A DNA stretch of 64,000 bases from Acidobacteriota bacterium (GTDB lineage: Bacteria; Acidobacteriota; Terriglobia; Bryobacterales; UBA6623): positions 503,231 through 567,230 of the forward strand of contig WGMB01000002.1 of assembly GCA_016125275.1 (NCBI GenBank). Reading direction: 5' to 3'. Below the pieces are notes generated by a model. It was not told the DNA's origin and searched no databases. It was given only the letters and a program-made list of their open reading frames with translations. Of the stretch, positions 48,444 through 56,695 are shown piece by piece. Both the position numbers and the translations under genes were made by a program. Position 1 is the first letter of the stretch, and every line of letters begins with the position of its first letter.

Positions 48444-49424
48444 CTAGAACCCGAGGTACTGCACTTCTTCTTCGAGCTCAAAGCCGAAGCGGTCCAGAAC
48501 GCGGCGCTTGACCTCCGCGATCAGGGTGCGCAGCTCGGCAGCCGTGCCCTGGCCCGGATTGTAGATCAGATTCGCGTGGTAGTGGGCGATCCGCACGCCG
48601 CCTTCGCGGAGCCCCTTGGCGCCGACCTGCTCGAGGAACCAGGCCGCGGCGACTTTGCCTTCGCGCACCACGCTCAACGGGACCTCGTCGGCGGCCCCGG
48701 CGGGCAAGTTCGCAAGGAACAAGTTCTTGAAGATGCTGCCCGCGCAGCGCATGGAGGGCGGAAACTTCTCGTCGCGGACCTTTCGGATTTCGAGCGCCTC
48801 GGCCGCCAGCGCCTCGGGGTCGGCCGCGGGCAACTCCAGCGAGCAGGACAGGATGGCGCGGTCCTTGTGGCGCTTGAAGACGCTCTCGCGGTAGTCGAAT
48901 TCGCAGGCGGCGTTGTCGATCTCCCAAACGCCACGGGCGTCGACGTAGCGGGCCCGCCGCACGAACTGGTGCATGGAATGCCCGTACGCCCCTGCGTTGC
49001 CGTACACGGCGCCGCCGACCGAGCCGGGAATGCGCTCCAGGGTGTGCAGACCTTCTAGGCCCCGCTCGACGGTAAAGCTCACCAGCGATTGCAGGCTCGC
49101 CCCGGTCTGGGCGTGGACGAGTCCGTCAGGCGTCCGCTCGACGGCGGCGGCGCTGAAGCGCAGCAGGGCTCCTCGAAAGCCCTCGTCGGAGGCGATGACG
49201 TTGGAGCCGGCGCCGAGGACGCCGTGCGGAATCCCCAAGGCCCGACACAGCAGCAAGGCGTGCACGAAGGAGGCCTCGTCGCCGGCGTCGATCAGCAGGT
49301 CGGCCGGACCGCCGACCGCGAAGCGCGTGTGGGCCGCGAGGGGCTCGTTCTCGAGGACCGTGACCGAAGGCAACGCCCGCAGCTCGGCGAGCCACTCGGC
49401 GGGTGCGTGTAAAACGTTGGACAA
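48444..49424 (-). CDS. murB: UDP-N-acetylenolpyruvoylglucosamine reductase
   Basis: 326 residues of the FAD enzyme that reduces enolpyruvyl-UDP-GlcNAc to UDP-MurNAc in peptidoglycan synthesis. FAD-binding blocks are HTRFAVGGPADLLI and GVLGAGSNVIASDEGFRG, then RIPGSVGGAVYGNAGAYG with the conserved Arg. The catalytic Ser lies in CAGSIFKNL, and a Glu near the C-terminus follows (RTLIAEVKRRV). The start is TTG 49424; no ATG/GTG lies in frame nearby before the FAD domain. It is divergent from the DUF2461 gene with 41 bp between. Confidence 0.94.
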   Translation of the reverse strand: MSNVLHAPAEWLAELRALPSVTVLENEPLAAHTRFAVGGPADLLIDAGDEASFVHALLLCRALGIPHGVLGAGSNVIASDEGFRGALLRFSAAAVERTPDGLVHAQTGASLQSLVSFTVERGLEGLHTLERIPGSVGGAVYGNAGAYGHSMHQFVRRARYVDARGVWEIDNAACEFDYRESVFKRHKDRAILSCSLELPAADPEALAAEALEIRKVRDEKFPPSMRCAGSIFKNLFLANLPAGAADEVPLSVVREGKVAAAWFLEQVGAKGLREGGVRIAHYHANLIYNPGQGTAAELRTLIAEVKRRVLDRFGFELEEEVQYLGF

Positions 49425-49465
49425 CTGCTCATTGTAAGGATTCCGAACAGGAGTACGATCTACCC

Positions 49466-50149
49466 ATGGCCGCTCGATTCCCCGGTTTTCCGCCCGAGGC
49501 GCTGCAGTTTCTGCGAGACCTGGAGGCGAACAATGATCGCGATTGGTTCCAGCCCCGCAAGGAGATCTACGACGAGAAGGTCAAGAAGCCGCTGTATGAG
49601 CTGGTGACGGCGCTCAACGAAGAGCTCGCGCGCTTCGCGCCGGACTACCGCACGGACCCCTCCAAGGCGGTCTACCGCATCTACCGCGACACACGGTTCA
49701 GCAACGACAAGTCGCCCTACAAGACGCACGCCGCCGCCTCTTTCTACCACCGCACGCTGGGCAAGCACGTGGCGGCGGGCTACTACTTCCACTTCTCGCC
49801 CAAGGAGCTGCTGGTCGGCGGCGGGCTGTGGGCGCCGGGCTCGAAGGAGCTGCTGGCGGTGCGGCGGCGGATCAGCAAGGAGCCGGAGACCCTGCGGGCG
49901 ATTCTGGCCGACAAGACGTTTCGCAAGCTGCTCGGACAGATGAGCGGCGAGACCCTGAAGCGACCGCCCAAGGGCTTCGACGCCGAGGACCCCGCCCTGG
50001 ACCTGTTGCTGTACAAGCAGTTTTTGGCCGGAGCGCAGCTCGAACCGCAATGGCTGGAGACGCCGAAGGCGTTCACCGAGATCGCCAAACGCTTCGAGGC
50101 GATCTCGCCGCTGGTCGAGTTCGTGAACGGCGCGATCGCGGGGCGGTGA
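49466..50149 (+). CDS. DUF2461 family protein
   Basis: 227 residues matching DUF2461 (TIGR02453) over its length: FPPEALQFLRDLEANNDRDWFQPRKEIYD at the N-terminus, YRIYRDTRFSNDKSPYKTH in the middle, and AAGYYFHFSPKELLVGGGLWAP. Family function is unknown; no catalytic site is assigned. There is no signal peptide. ATG 49466 directly precedes the conserved FPGF start of the domain. It is upstream of fabH but separated by 95 bp. Confidence 0.92.
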   Translation: MAARFPGFPPEALQFLRDLEANNDRDWFQPRKEIYDEKVKKPLYELVTALNEELARFAPDYRTDPSKAVYRIYRDTRFSNDKSPYKTHAAASFYHRTLGKHVAAGYYFHFSPKELLVGGGLWAPGSKELLAVRRRISKEPETLRAILADKTFRKLLGQMSGETLKRPPKGFDAEDPALDLLLYKQFLAGAQLEPQWLETPKAFTEIAKRFEAISPLVEFVNGAIAGR

Positions 50150-50244
50150 CCACCGCCGCGGCGCCCGGGATGGTTACAATGGGGATTCTCTGACGAACGA
50201 CGGCCGCCCGGTCGATCGGTCGATTCTGCGGGAGCTCGAACCAC

Positions 50245-51255
50245 TTGCAGCGCTGTCCTGGTATCCGCCGAGCCAAAATTTCGGCTGTGGGGGCCTACAC
50301 GCCTCCGAAGACCCTCACCAACGCCGATCTGGAAAAAATGGTCGAGACCAACGACGAGTGGATCGTCACTCGGACGGGGATCAGGACGCGTCATATCGCC
50401 GGCGACGACCAGGCGACCTCGGATCTGGCGGTGGAAGCCGCGAAAGCGGCGCTGGCGAACCGCGGCATGGACGCCTCGGACGTGGAGACGATCATCGTCT
50501 GCACGGTGACTCCCGACATGTTCTTCCCCTCCACGGCCTGCTTGGTGCAGGACCGGCTGGGCGCCAAGGGAGCCTGGGGGTTCGACTTGGTGGCCGCCTG
50601 CTCGGGGCTGCTCTATGGGCTGACGACGGCTTCGCAGCTCATCGCCAGCGGCTCGCAGAACCGTGTGCTGGTGATCGGCGCGGACACGATGTCGCGCATC
50701 GTGAATTACGACGATCGAGCCACCTGCGTGCTCTTTGGAGACGGCGCCGGGGCGCTGCTGCTGGAACCGGCCGAGGAGGGCGAAGACGCCGGGCTGATCG
50801 ACTTTCAGCATGAGATCGACGGTTCGGGCGGCAACTTCCTCTACATGCCCGGGGGCGGCAGCCGCCGGCCCGCCACGGTGGAGTCGGTCCAGGCCGGGGA
50901 GCACTACGTGCACCAGGAGGGCCGCCAGGTGTACCGTTACGCCGTGAGCAAGATGCACGAGATCTGCGTGCGGCTGCTGGAGCGCAACGGGCTGACGGTG
51001 GATGACGTGGATCTGCTGATCCCGCACCAGGCCAACGCCCGGATCATCTCCGCTGTCGCCGAGCGGCTGAGCCTGCCCCTCGACAAGGCCGTCATCAACA
51101 TCCAGGATTACGGCAACACCACCGGCGGGACGATTCCGCTGGCCACCCAGGACGCGATCACCAGCGGCCGACTCAAAAAGGGCGACTTGGTGCTGATGGC
51201 CGCAGTCGGTGCGGGCCTGACGGCCGGCGGCGCGCTGTGGCGCTGGGGCTGCTGA
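50245..51255 (+). CDS. fabH: 3-oxoacyl-ACP synthase III
   Basis: 336 residues of the thiolase-fold enzyme that condenses acetyl-CoA (or branched acyl-CoA) with malonyl-ACP to start fatty acid synthesis. The catalytic triad is complete: Cys in DLVAACSGLLYG (about residue 114), His in IPHQANARI (about 263) and Asn in DYGNTTGGT (about 293). It starts at TTG 50245 with GGAG about 10 nt upstream; AKISAVGAYTPP is the normal N-terminus. No plsX, fabD, acpP or fabF is adjacent, unlike many fab clusters. Confidence 0.95.
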   Translation: MQRCPGIRRAKISAVGAYTPPKTLTNADLEKMVETNDEWIVTRTGIRTRHIAGDDQATSDLAVEAAKAALANRGMDASDVETIIVCTVTPDMFFPSTACLVQDRLGAKGAWGFDLVAACSGLLYGLTTASQLIASGSQNRVLVIGADTMSRIVNYDDRATCVLFGDGAGALLLEPAEEGEDAGLIDFQHEIDGSGGNFLYMPGGGSRRPATVESVQAGEHYVHQEGRQVYRYAVSKMHEICVRLLERNGLTVDDVDLLIPHQANARIISAVAERLSLPLDKAVINIQDYGNTTGGTIPLATQDAITSGRLKKGDLVLMAAVGAGLTAGGALWRWGC

Positions 51256-51362
51256 GGTCGCGCGGACAAGAATGGCCGCCGTTCGGACGCTTCTCGGCGC
51301 CGTTGGCTGCGCGAATCGCCGTTTCAACCGTTTGCAACTCGCCTGCACTTGAAGGCATCCGA

Positions 51363-51368
51363 TATACT
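51363..51368 (+). promoter_or_regulatory. -10 box TATACT upstream of the A-type Fe-S carrier gene
   Basis: TATACT lies 32 nt before ATG 51401; CAGGAGAAG lies in the leader. The -35 region is weak. Confidence 0.35.
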
Positions 51369-51400
51369 GACTGTGGATTCACCGTCAGGAGAAGAGCCCT

Positions 51401-51727
51401 ATGATTCAGTTGACTGACACCGCGATCAACAAGGTGACCGAGATCATGACCCAGCAGAGCCCGCAGCCTTCGGCCCTGCGGATCTCCGTGGTCGGCGGCG
51501 GTTGCTCCGGCTTCCAGTACTCGATGGCGTTCGAGAACAACAAGATGCCGCTCGACAAGGAGTACACGTTCGGCGACGGCCTGCGCGTGTTCGTCGATCA
51601 GGCCAGCCTGCTGTACCTGGACAACTGCCAGGTGGACTACGTGGAGACGATGGAGGGCGCGGGCTTCAAGTTCGAGAACCCCAACGTCACCTCGACCTGC
51701 GGCTGCGGCAGCTCGTTCAGCGCCTAA
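51401..51727 (+). CDS. A-type iron-sulfur carrier (IscA/ErpA family)
   Basis: 108 residues, normal for the family. The three conserved cysteines are present: Cys35 in VGGGCSGFQY and the pair in STCGCGSSF at the C-terminus. It delivers Fe-S clusters to apo-proteins. AGGAGAAG is 8 nt upstream of the ATG. It ends in a good intrinsic terminator. The cysteine desulfurase that could supply sulfur is encoded about 5 kb downstream, not in the same operon. ErpA is the most likely type. Confidence 0.92.
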   Translation: MIQLTDTAINKVTEIMTQQSPQPSALRISVVGGGCSGFQYSMAFENNKMPLDKEYTFGDGLRVFVDQASLLYLDNCQVDYVETMEGAGFKFENPNVTSTCGCGSSFSA

Positions 51728-51749
51728 GCGCTCCAGACCTCACGAGGAA

Positions 51750-51783
51750 GCGGGCTCCAGCCACGGGCGGAGTCCGCTTTTTT
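51750..51783 (+). terminator. Intrinsic terminator overlapping the next gene's leader
   Basis: GCGGGCTCC (51750-51758) and GGAGTCCGC (51769-51777) form a 9-bp stem (one G-U pair) followed by six Ts (51778-51783). The T-run ends 2 nt before the ATG of the next gene. Confidence 0.85.
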
Positions 51784-51785
51784 GC

Positions 51786-52364
51786 ATGGCATCGGCGGAG
51801 AGTTGGGACGCGCGCTATCGCGACGGCGAGCAAGCCGCGGCGGGGCCGGCGGACATTCTGACCGCCTCGTCGGCCTATTGGGAGTGCGCGCCCTGCCGCG
51901 AGGCGCTGGACGTGGCCTGCGGGGCCGGAGCAAACGCGGTCTACCTAGCCGAGAACGGCTGGCGGGCGCGGGCGGTGGACTTTTCGGCCGAGGCGCTGCG
52001 CGGGGCCACCGCGCTGGCGGCCGAGCGCGGCGTGACGATCGAAACCTCCTGCGAAGACCTGGAAGTCCCCGGCTGGCGCGCGGGCGAAGGCGGCTACGGC
52101 ATGGTCGTGGTCACGCGGTTCCTGCATCGGCCGCTCTTCCCCGCCCTGCGCGACGCCGTGGCCCCCGGCGGGCTGCTGGTCTACCAAGCGCATACCGTCG
52201 ATCAGCTCGGCTTCGCGGGCGGCCCTCGCAACCCGGACCATCTGCTGCGGCCGAACGAGCTGCTGGAGAGGTTCCGCGATTGGCGCGTGCTACGCTACGA
52301 AGAGCAATGGATCGGCCGGGCGACGGCTTCTCTGATCGCACGCAGACCAGCCCCACAGCAGTGA
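51786..52364 (+). CDS. Class I SAM-dependent methyltransferase, TehB-like
   Basis: 192 residues. ALDVACGAGANAVYLAENGW is motif I near residue 45, and VDFSAEALRGA supplies the acidic residue for SAM. The pattern YWECAPCREALDVACG and the short length resemble TehB/thiopurine-type methyltransferases. The ATG lies 2 nt after the T-run of the preceding terminator, with no ribosome binding site visible, so it is translated only from read-through or from a leaderless transcript. nadE starts 3 bp downstream of its stop, so the two are probably co-transcribed. Confidence 0.85.
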   Translation: MASAESWDARYRDGEQAAAGPADILTASSAYWECAPCREALDVACGAGANAVYLAENGWRARAVDFSAEALRGATALAAERGVTIETSCEDLEVPGWRAGEGGYGMVVVTRFLHRPLFPALRDAVAPGGLLVYQAHTVDQLGFAGGPRNPDHLLRPNELLERFRDWRVLRYEEQWIGRATASLIARRPAPQQ

Positions 52365-52367
52365 TCG

Positions 52368-54017
52368 ATGCGGCTCGCCCTCGGACAGATCAATCCGACC
52401 GTCGGGGACTTTGACGGTAATTCCCAGCTCATTCTGGAGCAGGCCCGGCAGGCCGTGGAGAGAGGCGCCGAGCTGGCGCTGTTTCCCGAGCTTTCGCTTT
52501 GCGGCTACCCGCCGCGCGACCTGATCGAGATTCCGGCGTTTCTGGAGCGCAACTGGAAAGCCCTCGATGCGCTGGCGGAGGCGTCGGCGGACCTCGATGC
52601 GGCCTTGATCGTCGGCTTCGTGGGTCCCAGCGACCGGCCCGACGAGCTGCGCGCGGCCAACTGCGCGGCGGTGCTCGAAGGCGGTCAGGTGCGCTTTGTG
52701 CAGCGCAAAATGCTGCTGCCGACCTACGATGTTTTTGACGAGTGGCGGTACTTCGCGCCGGCCGTTAGCCAGCAAGTCTGCGAGATCCGCGGGCGGCGCG
52801 TGGGGCTGACGATCTGCGAGGACTTCTGGAACGACAAGGAGTTCTGGCGCAGCCCGCGCTATCCGGTCGATCCGGTCGAGGAGTTGGCGCGGCAGGGCGC
52901 CGACCTGCTCGTCAATATCGCCTCCTCGCCGTACCACATGGGCAAGCGCAGCTTCCGTGAGGAGATGCTTCGCTCGGCTTCCCTGCGGCATCGCGTGCCG
53001 ACGGCGATGGTCAACCAGGTCGGCGGCAACGACCAGCTCGTCTTCGACGGTTCGAGCTTCGCCATCGGCGCGGACGGGACGCTTCTGGCCCGGGGCCGAT
53101 CATTCGAGCCCGAAGTGGTGCTGGTGGACCTGGAGGCCGGGCGCGGAGACCTCTTCGAACCGTCCCCGGAAGAACCGGAGGCGGTCTACGACGCTCTGGT
53201 GCTGGGCACGCGCGATTACGTGCGCAAGTGCGGCTTTTCGAACGTCGTGATCGGGCTCAGCGGCGGCATCGACTCCTCGCTGACGGCGGCGGTGGCGGTC
53301 GAAGCGCTGGGCGCCGAGAACGTGCTGGGCGTGGCGATGCCCGGCCCCTACTCCTCCGAAGGCAGCCTGGTCGACGCCCGGGCCCTGGCCGCGGCCTGCG
53401 GCATCCGCTTCGAGGTCGTTTCGATCAACCCGGCCTACAAGGTCTTCCTGGAGACGCTGTCGCCGGTATTCGGCCACCGTGGGCCGGACGTGACTGAGGA
53501 GAATCTTCAGGCCCGGCTGCGTGGCGCCACGCTGATGGCGCTATCGAACAAGTTCGGCGCGCTGGTGCTGACCACCGGCAACAAGAGTGAGATCGCCGTG
53601 GGGTACTGCACTCTCTACGGCGACATGGTGGGCGGCCTGGCCGTGATCAGCGATGTGCCGAAGACGCTGGTCTACGAGCTCTGCCGGGTAGCCAATCGTC
53701 GGAAGCCCGGGATCATCCCGCAGACGGTGTTCGACAAGCCGCCTTCGGCCGAGCTGCGCGCCGACCAGAAGGACACCGATTCGCTGCCGCCCTACGAGGT
53801 CCTGGATCCCCTGCTGCGGCTCTACGTGGAAGAGCGCATCGAGCCCGCGACGATCGCCAGGGAGCTGGAGCTGCCTCCGCAGCTAGTCCGCGACATCTGC
53901 CGCATGGTGGATCGCAACGAGTACAAGCGGCAGCAGGCTGCGCCGGGTCTGCGGGTGACGTCGAAGGCTTTCGGCGTGGGCCGCAGGCTGCCGATCGCGC
54001 AGCGCTTCACGCCCTAG
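52368..54017 (+). CDS. nadE: Glutamine-dependent NAD+ synthetase
   Basis: 549 residues in two domains. The N-terminal nitrilase-type glutaminase (about 1-255) has Glu in LFPELSLCGYPPRD, Lys in RKMLLPTYDVFDE and Cys in LTICEDFWND. The C-terminal synthetase (about 275-540) has the PP-loop GLSGGIDSSLTAAV. It makes NAD from deamido-NAD, ATP and glutamine, the last step of NAD synthesis. It follows the methyltransferase by 3 bp and is convergent with fliL, leaving 5 bp. Confidence 0.96.
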   Translation: MRLALGQINPTVGDFDGNSQLILEQARQAVERGAELALFPELSLCGYPPRDLIEIPAFLERNWKALDALAEASADLDAALIVGFVGPSDRPDELRAANCAAVLEGGQVRFVQRKMLLPTYDVFDEWRYFAPAVSQQVCEIRGRRVGLTICEDFWNDKEFWRSPRYPVDPVEELARQGADLLVNIASSPYHMGKRSFREEMLRSASLRHRVPTAMVNQVGGNDQLVFDGSSFAIGADGTLLARGRSFEPEVVLVDLEAGRGDLFEPSPEEPEAVYDALVLGTRDYVRKCGFSNVVIGLSGGIDSSLTAAVAVEALGAENVLGVAMPGPYSSEGSLVDARALAAACGIRFEVVSINPAYKVFLETLSPVFGHRGPDVTEENLQARLRGATLMALSNKFGALVLTTGNKSEIAVGYCTLYGDMVGGLAVISDVPKTLVYELCRVANRRKPGIIPQTVFDKPPSAELRADQKDTDSLPPYEVLDPLLRLYVEERIEPATIARELELPPQLVRDICRMVDRNEYKRQQAAPGLRVTSKAFGVGRRLPIAQRFTP

Positions 54018-54022
54018 CCGGC

Positions 54023-54460
54023 CTACTGCACGACGAAGTCCGAAAAGAGAATCTCGCTGACCTTGCCGGTCTTGATGAGCGGCGCGAGGCGTTCGGTAAT
54101 CTCCTTGCGAAACTGCTCCTTGCCTTCGGATTGGCTGAGCTCCTGGAAGGTCTTGGCCGTCAGCAGCGTCAACACCTGATCGCGCATCCGAGCCATCAGC
54201 AGCGGGTCGGCCTTGATGGTTTCAGCGGCCGACTGCGGCATGACGGCGATCTTGAGCTGCAGACGGGCATGGTGCTTGCCGCTGGGGTCGTTGATGTTGG
54301 TGAGGAAGGTCTCCATCTCCACGAGCCCGATCGAGGTATCCTCGACGGGCTCGGAGTTGGCCTGGGCCTTGTCGCCAAGGAAGTAAACGCCCGCGGCGAC
54401 GCCGGCGCCGAGGAACAGCACGGCGACGCCCGCCACGATGAAGATCATCTTCTTGCTCAT
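54023..54460 (-). CDS. fliL: Flagellar basal-body-associated protein FliL
   Basis: 145 residues: one N-terminal transmembrane helix (IFIVAGVAVLFLGAGVAAGVYF), then a periplasmic FliL domain (VEMETFLTNINDPSG...RLQLKIAV) ending SEILFSDFVVQ. It stabilises the stator near the flagellar motor. It overlaps motB by 4 bp. No other flagellar gene is in the window. Confidence 0.93.
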   Translation of the reverse strand: MSKKMIFIVAGVAVLFLGAGVAAGVYFLGDKAQANSEPVEDTSIGLVEMETFLTNINDPSGKHHARLQLKIAVMPQSAAETIKADPLLMARMRDQVLTLLTAKTFQELSQSEGKEQFRKEITERLAPLIKTGKVSEILFSDFVVQ

Positions 54461-55248
54461 TGCGCATCTCCCGCAGGGGCGGCCGGTTTCTCATCAAGGA
54501 GGTTCTTCTTCTGCGCATCGCTCAAGCGCGTGAGAACGAACTCCACGCGCCGGTTGGCCGCGCGTCCCTCCGGCGTGTCATTGGATTGCAGCGGATTGGT
54601 GTCGGCGCGACCGATGGCTCGCAATCGCTCCGGCGCCACCCCGCGCTCGGTCATATAGCGCACGGCTTGGCCGGCGCGGGCCGCCGAGAGCTCCCAATTG
54701 CTGGGGTACACGGCTGTGGCGATCGGCACGTTGTCGGTGTAGCCCACGATGTCCATCGAGTAGTCGACCGACAGGGTGTACTCGGCCAGCTTTTCGAGCA
54801 GGTCCCGGGCCTCCGGATTGATGGTCGCCGCGCCGGAGTTGAACAGCAGATCGCCGCTGAGCTGCATCACAACGCCGTCGTCAGTCTCCAAGGCGACGCC
54901 CTTGGAGCTTAGATCGGCATCCTTGAGGATCTCCTGCAGTTTCTCGCGCACCTCCTGCGGCGTCGGGTCGGTTTGGCCCGGCCCGACGGCGTCGTTCTGT
55001 CCTTCGCCGGCCTGAGGATTCTCGAACGGCATCATGTCATGGCCGGCCGGCGAGTCCGACAGATCCAGCTCCGACTTGAGCCCCAGCGCGTCGCGCACCG
55101 ACCCCATCATCTGCTGGAACTTGACGACTTCCGTGTTGGAGAACGACAGCAACAACACGAAGAAGGTCAGCAGCAGCGACATCAGGTCGGCAAACGTAAC
55201 CATCCACTCCGGCGCGCCGGCCGGCGGATCATCCGGTTCTTCGATCAT
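54457..55248 (-). CDS. motB: Flagellar motor stator protein MotB
   Basis: 263 residues. The single transmembrane helix WMVTFADLMSLLLTFFVLLLSF carries the ion-binding Asp. A periplasmic plug segment and an OmpA-like peptidoglycan-binding domain follow (about 110-245; SMDIVGYTDNVP, NWELSAARAGQAVRYM, NRRVEFVL). It anchors the stator to the cell wall and conducts the driving ion. ATG 55248 overlaps the motA stop by 4 bp and its own stop overlaps the fliL start by 4 bp. Ion type (H+ or Na+) cannot be told reliably. Confidence 0.94.
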   Translation of the reverse strand: MIEEPDDPPAGAPEWMVTFADLMSLLLTFFVLLLSFSNTEVVKFQQMMGSVRDALGLKSELDLSDSPAGHDMMPFENPQAGEGQNDAVGPGQTDPTPQEVREKLQEILKDADLSSKGVALETDDGVVMQLSGDLLFNSGAATINPEARDLLEKLAEYTLSVDYSMDIVGYTDNVPIATAVYPSNWELSAARAGQAVRYMTERGVAPERLRAIGRADTNPLQSNDTPEGRAANRRVEFVLTRLSDAQKKNLLDEKPAAPAGDAQ

Positions 55249-56012
55249 GCGGCCTTCTTCTCCCCGGTATCGCGCAACTTTGGCGCAAGAAAGGACTTGA
55301 GCTTCTGGTCGATGGCGCCCGGGTTGTCGCCCTGCGACAGACCCACGCAGCCCTCGATGCAAATCGTCATCGCCATCAGCTCCTCTTGGGACCGCACCTT
55401 GAGCTTCTCGGCCATGGGCAGACACACGACGTTGGCCAGTAGGGCTCCGTAAAGCGTCGTCAGCAGTGCGACGGCCATGGCGGGACCGATCGACGAGGGG
55501 TCGTCGAGCGAGGCCAGCATCTGGACCAGGCCGATGAGCGTGCCGATCATGCCGAAGGCGGGCGCGGCCGAAGCCATGCCGAGCAGGATCTGCGCCCCGC
55601 GCTTGTGGCGGACGGAGGTGGCCTGGATGTCGGTGGTCAGGATCTCCCGCATCTGGCCGATCTCCACGCCGTCGACGCACAAAGACACGGCCTTCTTCAG
55701 GAACTCGTAGGAAACCGGCGCGCTCTCCAGGGCCAGCATGCCTTCCTTGCGGGCCCTCCGCGACAGGGTGACGATCTCATCGATCAGCGCGGCCGTCGAA
55801 GGCGTCTTGGCCGAGAAGGCCTTGCCGACGACCTTGGCTGTCGTCAGAACGTCGGCCAGAGGGTTCTGGATCAACGTCGAGCCAATCGTTCCGCCCAAGA
55901 CGATCAGCGCCGAAGGCGGATCGACGAACATGATGGGCGAACCGCCCAAGACAATGGCGGCGATCACGAGGATCGCCGAGACCGCGAGTCCGATGATGGT
56001 AGCTAGATCCAT
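55245..56012 (-). CDS. motA: Flagellar motor stator protein MotA
   Basis: 255 residues with four transmembrane segments (about 2-25, 32-50, 150-170, 180-205). Conserved features are IMFVDPPSALIVLGGTIGSTL and SAAPAFGMIGTLIGLVQML with the conserved Pro, and a cytoplasmic loop with charged residues. It forms the stator channel with MotB. ATG 56012 gives the expected N-terminus MDLATIIGL. It leads the motA-motB-fliL operon. Confidence 0.95.
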   Translation of the reverse strand: MDLATIIGLAVSAILVIAAIVLGGSPIMFVDPPSALIVLGGTIGSTLIQNPLADVLTTAKVVGKAFSAKTPSTAALIDEIVTLSRRARKEGMLALESAPVSYEFLKKAVSLCVDGVEIGQMREILTTDIQATSVRHKRGAQILLGMASAAPAFGMIGTLIGLVQMLASLDDPSSIGPAMAVALLTTLYGALLANVVCLPMAEKLKVRSQEELMAMTICIEGCVGLSQGDNPGAIDQKLKSFLAPKLRDTGEKKAA

Positions 56013-56122
56013 GGATAGTGAACGGGAGCCGGCGCCGCCGACAACAACCTCATCGGCTTCGACTGGGGCGGACTTGAGCCGTCCCAAGGGCTTCAAGTCG
56101 GCGAATTCGAGACAATGAAGAC

Positions 56123-56695
56123 ATGCGCGGCTTTTTCACGCGCCGGACGCCGGAAGCGTCGCGGATTCTGCTGATCGAGAGCGGGCCTCGGCCCCTCGGC
56201 GAGCTGACGATCGAGCGCCTACGGACGGTCTTCGGCAGCGGGACGGAGATCGACGCGGTGCATTGCCAGCTCAGCGGGCCGGCCGGCGCACTGCGCTGCT
56301 GGAGCGTGAACGAAGGCGGACGCTGGGAGCTGCTGCGGGCGTTGCGGCGGGAAGGCCATCCGACGGCGGCCCTGCTGGCCGGCGGCGACCCGATCATGGC
56401 GCCGTGGCGGTGGGCGATGCTGGCGACCCTGCCTGCGAAGTTCCTGGTGGTCAACGAGAACGGCGACTTCTTCTGGCTCGATCGCGGCAACCTCGGCACG
56501 CTGGTGACGTTCTTGCAGCATCGCTCGGGGCTGGGCGGCGAGTCGGCGTTGCGCAGCGCCGCCCGGATCTTTCTGATCCCGCCGGCCTTCTGCTACCTGC
56601 TCGTGTACGCCGCGGCGGTGCACGTGACCCGCTGGACGCGGCTGGCGCTGGGTTTGCGGCGCAGCCCGCAGGTCTCCGCGGAGGCGCGGCGATGA
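56123..56695 (+). CDS. Unknown 190-residue protein upstream of the cysteine desulfurase
   Basis: I do not recognise a family. The start (SRILLIESGPRPLGELTIERL) looks like a nucleotide- or sugar-nucleotide-binding beta-alpha unit, and ALLAGGDPIMAPWRWAM follows mid-sequence. A hydrophobic segment near residues 150-172 (IFLIPPAFCYLLVYAAAVHV) could be a membrane anchor. Its stop overlaps the desulfurase start by 4 bp (ATGA). It may be a glycosyltransferase-like membrane-associated protein, but this is weak. Confidence 0.6.
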   Translation: MRGFFTRRTPEASRILLIESGPRPLGELTIERLRTVFGSGTEIDAVHCQLSGPAGALRCWSVNEGGRWELLRALRREGHPTAALLAGGDPIMAPWRWAMLATLPAKFLVVNENGDFFWLDRGNLGTLVTFLQHRSGLGGESALRSAARIFLIPPAFCYLLVYAAAVHVTRWTRLALGLRRSPQVSAEARR

